From the NCBI GenBank assembly GCA_964570665.1, contig CAZMZH010000001.1:124001-188000 (forward strand): a DNA stretch of 64,000 bases. The letters run 5' to 3'. A program made the position numbers and the translations under genes. Shown here piece after piece: positions 44,192 to 53,188 of the stretch. The notes below the pieces were generated by a model, which saw nothing but the letters and a program-made list of their open reading frames with translations, did no database searches and had not been told where the DNA came from. Position 1 is the stretch's first letter; each line of letters starts with the position of its first letter. The stretch is from JAJDAT01 sp964570665. Its GTDB lineage: Bacteria; Nitrospinota; Nitrospinia; Nitrospinales; JAJDAT01.

Positions 44192-44464
44192 ATGGCTAAT
44201 AAACAAAGCGAAAAAAAGGCAGCTGGAATTTTTAGCAATTTCATGACAATTATTGGAGTTGTGACCGTTGGAGGAATCTTGATCGCTTTCTTCAACGCAG
44301 CGCCAAAGCTAAGCCAATCGGAAGCTCACACAACGGCAAGCGTTCCCAAAGACTGTCTGCAATGCCACATGATCAAAATTGAACAAGCCCCCATCATGCC
44401 GCATCGACCTATGGAATATTGCGGCTTCTGCCATCACAAAGCAGAAACGCCCTCTCCACATTAA
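44192..44464 (+). CDS. Membrane-anchored diheme mini-cytochrome c
   Basis: A 90-residue protein: cytoplasmic stub, one membrane helix (about 16-34), then a short periplasmic part with two c-haem motifs, CLQCH at 55-59 and CGFCH at 77-81. Extra histidines (APIMPHRP, HHKAE) could be distal ligands, giving bis-His haems. The layout recalls NapB/NrfB-type or small electron-shuttle cytochromes, but the family is not certain. Coupled to ridA by position. Haem attachment requires the c-type maturation system, not in the window. Confidence 0.82.
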   Translation: MANKQSEKKAAGIFSNFMTIIGVVTVGGILIAFFNAAPKLSQSEAHTTASVPKDCLQCHMIKIEQAPIMPHRPMEYCGFCHHKAETPSPH

Positions 44465-44479
44465 TTTGGTTCTAAAATT

Positions 44480-45298
44480 TTAAGCGAAAATCTTTCCGAC
44501 GTATCCAATCGTTTCATCGGAAGATCTACCGGTTACTTCGGGCAATACTTCCGCAATATTATTCCATCTCAATTCCGAATCGTCTGGCATTTTGTCGATG
44601 GCCTTTTGAATATTGCCCATACCTGCGTTATAAGCCCCCGCCGCTAATTTCCAAATTTCGTCAGAATTGGCTCCTTTAGAACGATATAAATTCTGCAATC
44701 GATCTAGATAATTTGCCGACGCGTCTAAATTAGATTTAGGGTCCCAAACAGAGCCTGGAGAGTTATCATCGTCAATTCTTAAACCCAGCTCTTCCGCCGT
44801 TTTTGGCATCAATTGCCCTAGCCCCATTGCTCCTTTTGGGCTTTTAGCCGAAGGATCAAAGTTTGATTCGCTTTTAATTAATTTCAGAAAAAAAGATTCT
44901 GGAATCCCGTATTTTTTGGCTGTGTCTTTAACTAAAGAAAGGATATCGATATCTTTTGTAGTTTCATTTTCCAACGTCTCTGGAGCGGATATTTTGGAAG
45001 CTTCTTGCATGCCATAGGCTTTATCAATTCTGGATGGAGAAAAGGCTTCTTTTCCAAAATTAGAGGGGTCGCCTAGGCCCTTAGTCATACTGTTCAAAAT
45101 CCAATGATGACTTTGAAAGGGATTGATACCGCCCATCTCGCTGGTTTTTTCTGAAGAACCGAAAACTTGTAACGCTTTTATTTGAGAATCTCTCAAAAAC
45201 TTTTGGAAGTCCACTTTATCAGGCTGTGTTTGCATAGTACGTTGACCTGAAGTCAATGCATTCTTAGCGCCGATAGTGTGATCTGGAACTCTGAACAT
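44480..45298 (-). CDS. Lytic transglycosylase (SLT domain)
   Basis: A 272-residue protein. The C-terminal SLT domain is clear: IPESFFLKLIKSESNFDPSAKS with the catalytic Glu in KSESNF, PKGAMGLGQLMPKTAEELG, and AAGAYNAGMGNIQKAI. The N-terminal 120 residues are low-complexity and lack an obvious signal peptide, as in flagellar or secretion-associated muramidases exported by another route. It cleaves peptidoglycan strands. GGAG lies 7 nt before the ATG at 45298. Confidence 0.9.
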   Translation of the reverse strand: MFRVPDHTIGAKNALTSGQRTMQTQPDKVDFQKFLRDSQIKALQVFGSSEKTSEMGGINPFQSHHWILNSMTKGLGDPSNFGKEAFSPSRIDKAYGMQEASKISAPETLENETTKDIDILSLVKDTAKKYGIPESFFLKLIKSESNFDPSAKSPKGAMGLGQLMPKTAEELGLRIDDDNSPGSVWDPKSNLDASANYLDRLQNLYRSKGANSDEIWKLAAGAYNAGMGNIQKAIDKMPDDSELRWNNIAEVLPEVTGRSSDETIGYVGKIFA

Positions 45299-45391
45299 GG
45301 CTAATCTCCGTCGAAATTTTGACAGTTTTATCTCTTATTAGTCATAAGAGCAATCGCCGTGCCATTTTTAATTTGACGGAATTAACTCGTT

Positions 45392-46294
45392 CTATTTCAT
45401 GAATTCAGCCGCTTGTTGTTCAGCCATGTATGAGCTTCGAACTAGAGGACCAGCTTCTACATGCTCTATGCCTAGGGACTCTCCAATGGATTTATATTCG
45501 TCAAATTTTCCCGGCGGGATGTATTCAACAACCGCTAGATGTTTCATCGAAGGTCTAAGATATTGTCCAAGAGAAAGAATTTTGCACCCAACGCTAACCA
45601 AATCTTTCATAGCTTGGATAACTTCTTTTTCAGTTTCCCCCATTCCAAGCATCATCCCGCTTTTTGTGATCAACCCATACTGAGAATTTGCAATCTCTAG
45701 CGTTTTTAGGGACCAGTCGTACCTACATTGAGGTCTCACAGAAACTTGAAGAGAAGCAACGGTTTCTAAATTATGTGCCAACACATCGGGACGCGCCTCG
45801 CAAACTTTACCAATATGCTCTTCGTTACCTTGGAAATCAGGAATCAAAGTTTCTATTTTTAATTCGGGGCTTTTCTGTCTGATTCTCGTTATGGTCTGCG
45901 CCCATTGATCCGCTCCTCCATCCGGCAAATCGTCCCTATCAACGGAAGTTATGACCGCATACTTTAGATCTAAAAAGGACAACATATCCGCAACTTCTTC
46001 TGGCTCGTCTTCTCTAGGAGCTAGCGGGCGTTCGGTTAAAACATCGCAAAATTGGCAAGCCCGGGTGCACGCATCTCCTAATATCATCAATGTCAGCGTT
46101 CCCATATCCCAACAGGTTCCCACATTTGGGCAAGACGCAGATTCACAAACGGTATTCAGTCCATAACGTTTTAATAACGCTTTCAATCGGAAATAGTTTC
46201 GACCGCTTGGTAATGGAGCTTTTAACCAATCGGGTAATCTTCTTTGCTTGCTTGCTTCATGCTCGCTATTGGCGCTTTTTTCATTTTTTTCCAT
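45392..46294 (-). CDS. lipA: Lipoyl synthase
   Basis: A 300-residue radical SAM enzyme that inserts sulfur into octanoyl groups on lipoyl-dependent enzymes. It carries both cluster motifs: CESASCPNVGTCW (auxiliary 4Fe-4S) and CTRACQFCDV (radical SAM). Other blocks are DLKYAVITSVDRDDLPDGGA, QCRYDWSLKTLEIA, GMMLGMGETEKEV and the terminal RSSYMAEQ. The octanoyltransferase LipB is not in the window. Confidence 0.97.
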   Translation of the reverse strand: MEKNEKSANSEHEASKQRRLPDWLKAPLPSGRNYFRLKALLKRYGLNTVCESASCPNVGTCWDMGTLTLMILGDACTRACQFCDVLTERPLAPREDEPEEVADMLSFLDLKYAVITSVDRDDLPDGGADQWAQTITRIRQKSPELKIETLIPDFQGNEEHIGKVCEARPDVLAHNLETVASLQVSVRPQCRYDWSLKTLEIANSQYGLITKSGMMLGMGETEKEVIQAMKDLVSVGCKILSLGQYLRPSMKHLAVVEYIPPGKFDEYKSIGESLGIEHVEAGPLVRSSYMAEQQAAEFMK

Positions 46295-46392
46295 TTATTA
46301 AAACTAACTAAAGGTTTATCATTAAGCAAATGAAGTCCCAAACTAGAGTGGGGACTAAATCTTATTGTTATAATAATTCGATCCGCTTCCTT

Positions 46393-46626
46393 ATGAAACT
46401 AAAAACCCCCAGTTTAATTTTCTTTATCATATTTTCTTTAGCGCTTGGAACTTACGGCGCATGGTATTTTTCTACTCTCGAATCCCTTTCTCGAACGTTA
46501 AAGGATCTGACCTCTATGCTTTTTTTGGGAAGCGGACTCATCTGCGCCGGGATTTTTATAGTTGCGGTTTTACGTCGAATGGAAGGCGATAACCCCAATG
46601 AAAATTCTGAATCTCAAGCCCCTTAA
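46393..46626 (+). CDS. Small two-helix membrane protein upstream of lptF
   Basis: A 77-residue protein from ATG 46393 (a longer in-frame start at 46330 is possible but adds a polar, cysteine-containing stretch). Two hydrophobic helices (about 8-26 and 42-61) and an acidic polar tail. It ends 36 nt before lptF on the same strand. Family not recognised. Confidence 0.55.
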   Translation: MKLKTPSLIFFIIFSLALGTYGAWYFSTLESLSRTLKDLTSMLFLGSGLICAGIFIVAVLRRMEGDNPNENSESQAP

Positions 46627-46662
46627 GCCTGCGAGTTCTTTGTGCTATCTCGATTAACTTTA

Positions 46663-47970
46663 ATGACGACTATCGACAGATATATAATAAAAGAACTCAT
46701 CAAGGTATTTACTTTAAGCGTCGTAGCCCTCACCGCTATTCTTTTTCTCGATAAAATCCTGTTTCTAACCGAACTTATAATAAATAAAGGCGTTGAATTC
46801 ACTGAAGTATGCTTGATGATGTTATATATTTCTCCAGCATTCTTGGCCCTTACCATACCCATGAGCGTAATGGTTGCGGCTGTAGTGGCTTTTAGTCAGT
46901 TTTCGGCAGATAGTGAGTTGGTTGCAATGAAAGCCAGCGGGTTCAGCTTTCTTAGGCTGATGAGACCTGTTTTGGTTTTCTCAGTTGCCGCCTATATTGC
47001 GACTAATTTTATTATGTTCTATGCCTTGCCTTGGGGAAACCAGTCGTTTAAACAAATCATCTACGATATTTTACAAAACAGAATCAACTTCGATATCAAG
47101 GAAAACGTCTTTAATAAGGATTTTGATAACTTAGTAATTCTGATAGAAAATAAAGAAAGCGACCATCATTTAAAAAAAATTTTCATAGCGGACTCCACTC
47201 AAACTCAAACGCCAAAAGTCATTCTTGCAGAAGATGGGAAAATTGTATCGGACCCTCAAACCCTGCGAATTCAATTAAATTTAACCAATGGAACCATTCA
47301 CGAGTTAAGCGAAAAAAGAAGACATTATCAAATACTAAAGTTTGACCGGTACGACCTTACTTTAGCTCTTCCTAAATCCCAAGATCTGCAAAGAAAAGCT
47401 ATGAAAGGCAATAGAGAACTCTCATTTACCGAACTTAGGGATAAAATTAATCGCCTAAAAGCGGAAGGTTCGAAAACAAATTATGAAGAAGTTGAATTGA
47501 GTAAAAAATTCTCCCTACCTTTTACCTGTCTTCTATTTGGCTTTATTGGCGCTCCTCTAGGGGTTAAATCTAGCCGATCGGGAAAATCTGGCAGTTTTTC
47601 CATTAGCGCCGTTGCAATTCTAGTTTATTACGTGGGATTGATATCGACCCAGAATTTGGGAAGCCTTGGAAAAATTAACCCGTTAATTTCTGTATGGATA
47701 CCCAATCTTATTGCCCTAGTAGTGGCTTACTATTTAGTTTCTAAAATGCATAAAGAAATTCCATTCCGCCTTTTAAATCACATTGAAGATTTTTTCGTTA
47801 TCAGCTTTCAAAAAATTAAAGCCTTGTATATCGCAAAATTTCAACCTTTACCATCGCGTTCAAACCCAGCCAGAGTTGTGGGTAAACGACAAAAGAAAAT
47901 TGACCAAACCACTCGCGGAATACTAAAAGGTAAAATTGCCAAACTAGGTTCAGACAAAATCCTTCAATAA
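46663..47970 (+). CDS. lptF: LPS export permease LptF/LptG family
   Basis: A 435-residue YjgP/YjgQ permease: two N-terminal helices (IDRYIIKELIKVFTLSVVAL), FVLTIPMS-like block FLALTIPMSVMVAAVVAFSQ, a periplasmic beta-jellyroll (about 130-270) and a final helix group (FSLPFTCLLFGFIGAPLGVKS). The segment SADSELVAMKASGFS contacts the LptB ATPase. It extracts LPS from the inner membrane. Whether it is LptF or LptG is judged from N-terminal similarity only; the partner is not in the window. An upstream GTG at 46642 is in frame but less likely. Confidence 0.88.
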   Translation: MTTIDRYIIKELIKVFTLSVVALTAILFLDKILFLTELIINKGVEFTEVCLMMLYISPAFLALTIPMSVMVAAVVAFSQFSADSELVAMKASGFSFLRLMRPVLVFSVAAYIATNFIMFYALPWGNQSFKQIIYDILQNRINFDIKENVFNKDFDNLVILIENKESDHHLKKIFIADSTQTQTPKVILAEDGKIVSDPQTLRIQLNLTNGTIHELSEKRRHYQILKFDRYDLTLALPKSQDLQRKAMKGNRELSFTELRDKINRLKAEGSKTNYEEVELSKKFSLPFTCLLFGFIGAPLGVKSSRSGKSGSFSISAVAILVYYVGLISTQNLGSLGKINPLISVWIPNLIALVVAYYLVSKMHKEIPFRLLNHIEDFFVISFQKIKALYIAKFQPLPSRSNPARVVGKRQKKIDQTTRGILKGKIAKLGSDKILQ

Positions 47971-48474
47971 CCCCTCCATTTCCTTTTATCTCCGAAAATA
48001 CGTTTTAAGATCTTCTTCTTACAATTACACTTTTGCCTTCCTAAATTATTTCAACAGAAAATCGGGATCACCGAATGCCCTCCCATCTTATGCTATCAAT
48101 ACGTTACGACAACCTTTTGCTGACTTTTATAGCATTTTCCAAAAAAAAGAATACTTATTAAGCGCTTCAAATTAAACCACTTTTTAAGCTAGTTAGAAAA
48201 AGCCTTTAAATTTCAATGTAAATCAAATAATAAAAAAAGGTATACTCTTTGCAATTATACCTGTTAAAGATCTTAAATAATCCTAACCAAATAATTAGTG
48301 TCATTTTTGCGATCAAAAAAAGTTTACAAGCAAAACAAAATTTTACTAGTAACAAAATTTTTATCTCAAAAAGACAACATGAAACTAGAAAACTATTCTA
48401 ATTAAAACCCCACTCTATCTTGGCAGTAGCTAAGACATTATTTTAATCACATTTTTATTTTCTAGAGGTTTGTT
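47971..48474. other. AT-rich non-coding stretch upstream of the regulator trio
   Basis: About 500 nt without a gene. The stretch ACTAGAAAACTATTCTAATT (48384-48403) resembles CTTAGAGAACTATTCTTTTT upstream of the third regulator (50420-50439), so it may be a shared regulatory element. No sigma-54 site is seen. Confidence 0.45.
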
Positions 48475-49119
48475 TTGAAAACAGGTTTTGTAAAAAGAGT
48501 ATTGATAATTAATCCACATCCCATCTATAGAAAGGGATTAAAAAAAGTTTTATCGTCTATCAATAACGGAACAATTTATTTTGAAGAAAACGATGGGACA
48601 CAAACCCAAAATAAAATTCAAAAAAACTATTATCAAACAATTATTTTGGATATGTTTTACTTAGGGGATAGAGGATTTAGTTTAATAAAAATGATAAAGG
48701 AGGTTGATCCATCTTTACCAATCCTCGCTTCAGGGCTGTTTTCTGAAGAAGAGTTCGTTCTTCAAAACTTTAAAACCGAAGTTGATGGATATGTCGACAA
48801 TTTAACCTCTCCAAAAATATTAGAAGAAGCCCTTTTAAAAGTAATGCAAGGGAAAAAGTTTTTTAATCAAAAAATCATTGATAAAAATTTAAATATCTCG
48901 TCAAATAAATCACAAAATCCTCAGCATTCCAACCTTTCGAAACGGGAACTCCAGATTTTCACTTTAATTGCCCAAGGAAATAAGACTTCCGAAATCGCAC
49001 AAAATTTGGATCTAAGTTGGTCTACCGTTAGCACACACAAGGCAAATATTCTTCGGAAGATGAAAATGAAAAATTCGGTGGAACTAATTAAATATTATTT
49101 GCAACACTGGGTTGGGTGA
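48475..49119 (+). CDS. NarL/FixJ-type response regulator 1, acidic pocket lost
   Basis: A 214-residue regulator with receiver and LuxR-type helix-turn-helix (LSKRELQIFTLIAQGNKTSEIAQ, WSTVSTHKANILRKM). In the receiver the acidic pair is replaced by N13-P14 (IINPHPIYRKGL). The acceptor position D59 (LDMFY) is kept, but the conserved lysine is replaced (VDNLTSP). Metal-dependent phosphorylation is therefore doubtful. TTG start with AGAGG about 7 nt upstream. First of three tandem regulators, each with its own leader. Confidence 0.88.
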   Translation: MKTGFVKRVLIINPHPIYRKGLKKVLSSINNGTIYFEENDGTQTQNKIQKNYYQTIILDMFYLGDRGFSLIKMIKEVDPSLPILASGLFSEEEFVLQNFKTEVDGYVDNLTSPKILEEALLKVMQGKKFFNQKIIDKNLNISSNKSQNPQHSNLSKRELQIFTLIAQGNKTSEIAQNLDLSWSTVSTHKANILRKMKMKNSVELIKYYLQHWVG

Positions 49120-49500
49120 AAACTGTATTAAAAAGCCTAAAAATCAATTTTTTATATAAAAGGATAAAACTCCTAAAAATCTCCACTTGCTTTAATTCTC
49201 CTCTTTCAGCGCTTTGGACTTCTTGCCTTAGGTATTCTCCTCGGCGACACTTTCCTAAAATTTATTCGATGTAAATATTGAAGTAATTCTATATTAATTT
49301 TTGTAAGAATTTCTTATATTCAACATCTGATCAATTTATCGATAAACAAATAATGGATTCGCTATTTTAATTATTTTAGAAGAAAGAAGTCTTTATTAGG
49401 TTTAGGAGTTTTATTTTTATATGGTCACGTTTAGATAAAGAAACAAAACCCTTAGCTAACTTCGGATGAATAAAATTAATTACTCTATAAACTAAATTAT
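49120..49500. other. Non-coding leader of regulator 2
   Basis: About 380 nt, strongly AT-rich, no gene or clear hairpin recognised. The ATG of the next gene has no visible ribosome-binding site, so a regulated or leaderless start is possible. Confidence 0.45.
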
Positions 49501-50151
49501 ATGCCTTCAAAAAAGATTCTTCTTGCAGACCCCCATCAGGTATTTAGAAAAGGTCTTATTTCCGTACTTTTGGAAAATCAAGAATTATCATTTGAGATAG
49601 ACGAAACTCATTCCATAGATCTCAAAACAAATATCAAAGGAGAAAAATACGACGCCATTGTTATGGATCTTTTCTTCCCAGAAAAATGCGGTTTCGATAT
49701 TATTAGAGATGTTAAAAAATATTTTTCATTTCCAATTTTGACAATGAGCGCTTATTCAAATGAAACGTTTGGCATACGCGCTTACAAGGCGGGAGCTCAA
49801 GGTTATTTCAATAAAACTCAATCCATAGAAGAAGTTTTGGAAGCGTTGAAAGAAATTCTGAAAGGAAATCAATATTTTAGCGCAGACATCATCAACAAAA
49901 TCAAACACACAACACAGCCAATCGAATATGATCAATCATTATCCATTTTAACTAACCGAGAACTTCAGATTCTTTGCCTTTTTGCATCCGGTTTTCAAAC
50001 CACCGAGATTGCAAAAAAACTTTTCGTAAGCATGGCAACGGTGAGCACTCATAAAAAAAATATTTCAAAAAAAATAAAGCTAAATCACGAATCAGAGTTA
50101 CTACAATTCTCTTTAAGTCATGGATTAGGCTTAAAGAGAATTGACATTTAA
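49501..50151 (+). CDS. NarL/FixJ-type response regulator 2
   Basis: A 216-residue regulator. Receiver: D10-P11 in place of the usual Asp-Asp (LLADPHQVFRKGL), acceptor D56 (VMDLFFP), T81/S83 region and K105 (YFNKTQS). LuxR-type output: LTNRELQILCLFASGFQT and MATVSTHKKNISKK. It is about two thirds identical by eye to the next gene and the same length, so the two arose by tandem duplication. Partner kinase unknown. Confidence 0.9.
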   Translation: MPSKKILLADPHQVFRKGLISVLLENQELSFEIDETHSIDLKTNIKGEKYDAIVMDLFFPEKCGFDIIRDVKKYFSFPILTMSAYSNETFGIRAYKAGAQGYFNKTQSIEEVLEALKEILKGNQYFSADIINKIKHTTQPIEYDQSLSILTNRELQILCLFASGFQTTEIAKKLFVSMATVSTHKKNISKKIKLNHESELLQFSLSHGLGLKRIDI

Positions 50152-50478
50152 ACTCTGGGCTTGAAAAATTTCTAACCTCATTAATTCAGACCATTCATTT
50201 AGCTAACAGGAAAAAAATCGTTTTATATTAAGCTCACTTCTCTAGCCCTTTTTTAAAATAAAAAAGCGGCCCCAAAATCAAGCAACATATTTGAAAAAAT
50301 TCAAATAACCATCAAAATAAATCCTCATCGCAAAAATTCCGGCTAGATTCCCCCCCTATTTCCTACCTATTTTTCACTGGTTGTTTTACCAATTGGCATA
50401 CTACATAATCAATTCTTAGACTTAGAGAACTATTCTTTTTTGCTAATTTAAAATCACATAAGCGATTAATAAGACCAG
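50152..50478. other. Non-coding leader of regulator 3
   Basis: About 330 nt, AT-rich. Contains the CTTAGAGAACTATTCT element similar to that upstream of regulator 1 at 48384, and otherwise nothing recognised. Confidence 0.45.
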
Positions 50479-51129
50479 ATGCTTACTCAAAGGATTCTTC
50501 TTGCAGATCCACATCAAGTATTTAAAAAAGGTCTTATTTCCGTACTTTCAGAGGATCAAAAGTTTTCATTTAAAATAGATGAAACTGATGAAATATGCCT
50601 CAAAACTAATTTTAAGAATGAGAAGTACGACGCAATAATCATGGATCTTTTTTTCCCAGAAAAACCCAGTTTTGACATCATTAGAGATATCAAAAAACAT
50701 TATAAGATCCCTATTTTAACCATGAGTCTTTATTCCAATGAAACTTTTGTCCTACGCGCTTTTAATGCGGGAGCTCAAGGTTTTTTCAATAAAACACAAC
50801 CAATAGAAAAAATTTTAGAAACAATTGGACAATCCTTAAATGGAAACAAACATTTTGGTTCGCATACTATTAACAAAATAAAAAATACAAAACAACCAAT
50901 TAAGCCTGAACTGACTTTAGAGATATTAACTAACCGAGAGCTTCAAATTCTTTGCCTTTTTGCTTCAGGTTTTCAAACTGCCGAGACCGCGAAAAAACTT
51001 TGCATAAGCATGGCAACAGTAAGTACCCACAAACGAAATATTTTAAAAAAAACCAAATTAAATCAAGAGTCAGAATTACTTCAATACGCTCTAAAACATG
51101 GACTGGGTTTAAAGACAGTAAATATTTAG
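50479..51129 (+). CDS. NarL/FixJ-type response regulator 3, paralogue of 2
   Basis: A 216-residue regulator with the same layout as regulator 2: ADPHQVFKKGL at the acidic pocket (D-P), acceptor in IMDLFFP, K in FFNKTQP, and LuxR output LTNRELQILCLFASGFQT with MATVSTHKRNILKK. The DNA-contact helices of regulators 2 and 3 are nearly identical, so they probably bind the same sites. The weakest identity is in receiver surface helices, suggesting different partners. It is the gene next to the haem-sensor-like protein. Confidence 0.9.
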   Translation: MLTQRILLADPHQVFKKGLISVLSEDQKFSFKIDETDEICLKTNFKNEKYDAIIMDLFFPEKPSFDIIRDIKKHYKIPILTMSLYSNETFVLRAFNAGAQGFFNKTQPIEKILETIGQSLNGNKHFGSHTINKIKNTKQPIKPELTLEILTNRELQILCLFASGFQTAETAKKLCISMATVSTHKRNILKKTKLNQESELLQYALKHGLGLKTVNI

Positions 51130-51238
51130 TTCTTAGCGCTTAACTCTAAAAATTATTTTACTTAGCTTTTGTTTTCAGCCATCGCTTCCTATTTAAAACT
51201 CTTCAAAATTTTCCCAAATAAAGTAACTTTTGATTCAT

Positions 51239-51266
51239 TTGACAACCTGTTATTCTGGCTTATATT
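51239..51266 (+). promoter_or_regulatory. Sigma-70 promoter of the DUF3365 gene
   Basis: TTGACA (51239-51244) and TATATT (51261-51266) are separated by 16 nt, about 75 nt upstream of the ATG at 51344. This is one of the best sigma-70 matches in the window. Confidence 0.72.
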
Positions 51267-51343
51267 AAAAGAAAGTTTAATTACTGGAAGATAACTCTTT
51301 CAAATTGGCTTAATCGTTCGAATTGGTAACAGTGGAGGCGGCG

Positions 51344-52438
51344 ATGCAAATTAAACTCTCATTATTTTTTCCAGTTTTTGTTTCTAGTTTTTGTTATTCA
51401 TTGATAGTTATCCCACCAGCCTTTCCCACCGAATCTGGTATCCGCCTTCAAAATGCAGCTAAATATATTCATTCGGTAATCGAAGCAAACCGAACTATTT
51501 ATTCAGAATACATTGTTGAAAGAATGGAAAAAACGGTCGGTTTAAAATCTACAGAAAACTGGAAACAAGAAAATGCATTACCTTTACCCGCGCAATTCCT
51601 GGCATTATCTTCACAAATTGTAAATGGGAAAAACTTGGGTTTAGATTATCGACTGCTTAGTCAATGGCCTATCAATCCCCAAAACAGCCCCAAGTCTGAA
51701 ATTGAGAAAACAGGATTAGAAAAGGTGTCCAGCTCTTCAAAGACTCCCTATTTCAAAATCTTCTCTAATAAAGGAGATCGGTTTTTTAAGGCCATTTTCC
51801 CTGATATCGCGGTAACCAAAGCTTGCGTTAATTGTCATAACAACCACCCCAATTCTTCGAAAAAAGATTTCAAGCTTGGAGATGTTATGGGAGCAATATC
51901 CTTGAGTATACCTATTGGCAAAAACTTAGGATCGGACGAAAATATTAATATTCCTCCTGAAACCGTGTCTGATTACATCCATGCAATAGTCGAGGCGGAC
52001 CGAACCGTTTATTCTGAACTAATCGTCAATAGGCTCCAAAAAATCAATGTTGCATTTGCCTCGGAGAACTGGTGGGAAGAAGACGCTTTGTTATTGCCCG
52101 CTCAATTTTTACTTAACGCATCCGATCTAATTATCGACCGAATGCGCAACGGACTAGATTTCAAACTCATCAGTCTTTGGCCTATCAATAGAAGAAATGG
52201 AGCGGCAACAAAATTTGAAAGAAAAGGGTTAGAATATACAGTCATTCATCCATTAAGACCCTATATCGGAATCAATCAAGCGGCAGATAAAAAATATTTC
52301 CAAGCTATATATCCAGACTTTGCCGTGACTGACGCTTGCGTCCAATGCCACAATAACCACTCTCAAAGTCCTAAAAAAGATTTTAAACTGGGAGACGTTA
52401 TGGGAGGCGTTCTCATCACAGTTCCCTTGATGAACTGA
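51344..52438 (+). CDS. Secreted protein with two Tll0287-like (DUF3365) c-haem domains
   Basis: A 364-residue protein with a signal peptide (about 1-28) and two copies of one domain. Repeat 1 spans about 32-195 and repeat 2 about 203-364, offset near 171. Each has AxRTxYSExIVxR at its start, an ENW-E-ALLPAQFL block, DYRLLSQWPIN/DFKLISLWPIN, and a c-haem motif: CVNCH at 161-165 and CVQCH at 332-336, each followed by NNH and KKDFKLGDVMG. Tll0287-like domains are haem-binding sensor or redox modules. TTG 51323 is in frame, but GGAGG 5 nt before ATG 51344 fixes the start. Confidence 0.88.
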   Translation: MQIKLSLFFPVFVSSFCYSLIVIPPAFPTESGIRLQNAAKYIHSVIEANRTIYSEYIVERMEKTVGLKSTENWKQENALPLPAQFLALSSQIVNGKNLGLDYRLLSQWPINPQNSPKSEIEKTGLEKVSSSSKTPYFKIFSNKGDRFFKAIFPDIAVTKACVNCHNNHPNSSKKDFKLGDVMGAISLSIPIGKNLGSDENINIPPETVSDYIHAIVEADRTVYSELIVNRLQKINVAFASENWWEEDALLLPAQFLLNASDLIIDRMRNGLDFKLISLWPINRRNGAATKFERKGLEYTVIHPLRPYIGINQAADKKYFQAIYPDFAVTDACVQCHNNHSQSPKKDFKLGDVMGGVLITVPLMN

Positions 52439-52510
52439 ATAAAACCCGATTTTTTGACGCTATTAAGATTTCCAATAAACTTGATCCTCATTTTTTATCT
52501 CATTAGCTTC

Positions 52511-52539
52511 TTGACACCGTAAAAATTCGATCTTATTTA
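52511..52539 (+). promoter_or_regulatory. Probable sigma-70 promoter of the 60-residue gene
   Basis: TTGACA (52511-52516) with a 17-nt spacer to TATTTA (52534-52539), about 70 nt before the ATG at 52612. The -35 is perfect and the -10 weak. Confidence 0.5.
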
Positions 52540-52611
52540 TATCTTAAGAAATTTTGAAATATTTCCGTTAAATTTATTAAGCAGTTTGATAAGAACGGAG
52601 GAACCTTAAAC

Positions 52612-52794
52612 ATGATCAAAAAAGATATAATCAATTTATCCAAAGACACCACAGAGCTAGCGAGAGATTACAGAATTATTCTATTTGAAATCGCTAATGG
52701 CGGGAACGTTACCTTGTTAAATACCTATTCAAACGAAGACAAAAAAGATTTTTTGCTAAAAATCTATAAAGAGATGAAACCACATTTGAACTAA
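52612..52794 (+). CDS. Small unknown protein (60 residues)
   Basis: A polar 60-residue protein beginning MIKKDIINLSKDTTELAR, with predicted helix-strand-helix and no membrane segment. GGAGGAACC gives a strong ribosome-binding site 9 nt before the ATG, and a sigma-70 promoter lies upstream, so it is very likely expressed. No family recognised. It follows the haem-domain gene by 173 nt. Confidence 0.68.
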   Translation: MIKKDIINLSKDTTELARDYRIILFEIANGGNVTLLNTYSNEDKKDFLLKIYKEMKPHLN

Positions 52795-53188
52795 TCCAGA
52801 CTTATAGATACATTCGAAAAGCGGCAATTTAATTATTCAAAGAAATTGTCGCTCCAACATTTAACGATTTAACCCTCCCTATAATAATTTCGATTAATTT
52901 ATAACCTCTTAAGGTAGCCATTCTTCAAATAGTTTAAAAAATTGAGTTTTATTCCCCTCGAATTATTGAAAAACACCTTATAAATTTTAAGAAATAAAGT
53001 TAAAATACTCTCCTAGCTTTGAATAGTAGTCAAATCAACATTTTCTATAATTACTGTCCTTATATTTTTATCTAGCCGATTTATTTTACGCCAAGACCTT
53101 GCCTTTTTCTGGAAAGCTGGTTAATAAAAGCTTGGTTAGTCAAAGCAACTCTTCCATTCTATAACGACTTTTCAAATTTAAATCTGTT
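52795..53188. other. Non-coding stretch before the TPR membrane protein
   Basis: About 390 nt of AT-rich DNA. No gene, hairpin or strong promoter was recognised. Confidence 0.5.

Noticed and set aside
46330..46392. Longer start for the small membrane protein before lptF
   Set aside because: The extra 21 residues are polar and contain no signal or helix, and the shorter start puts the first membrane helix at a usual distance. The choice is uncertain, as neither has a good ribosome-binding site.
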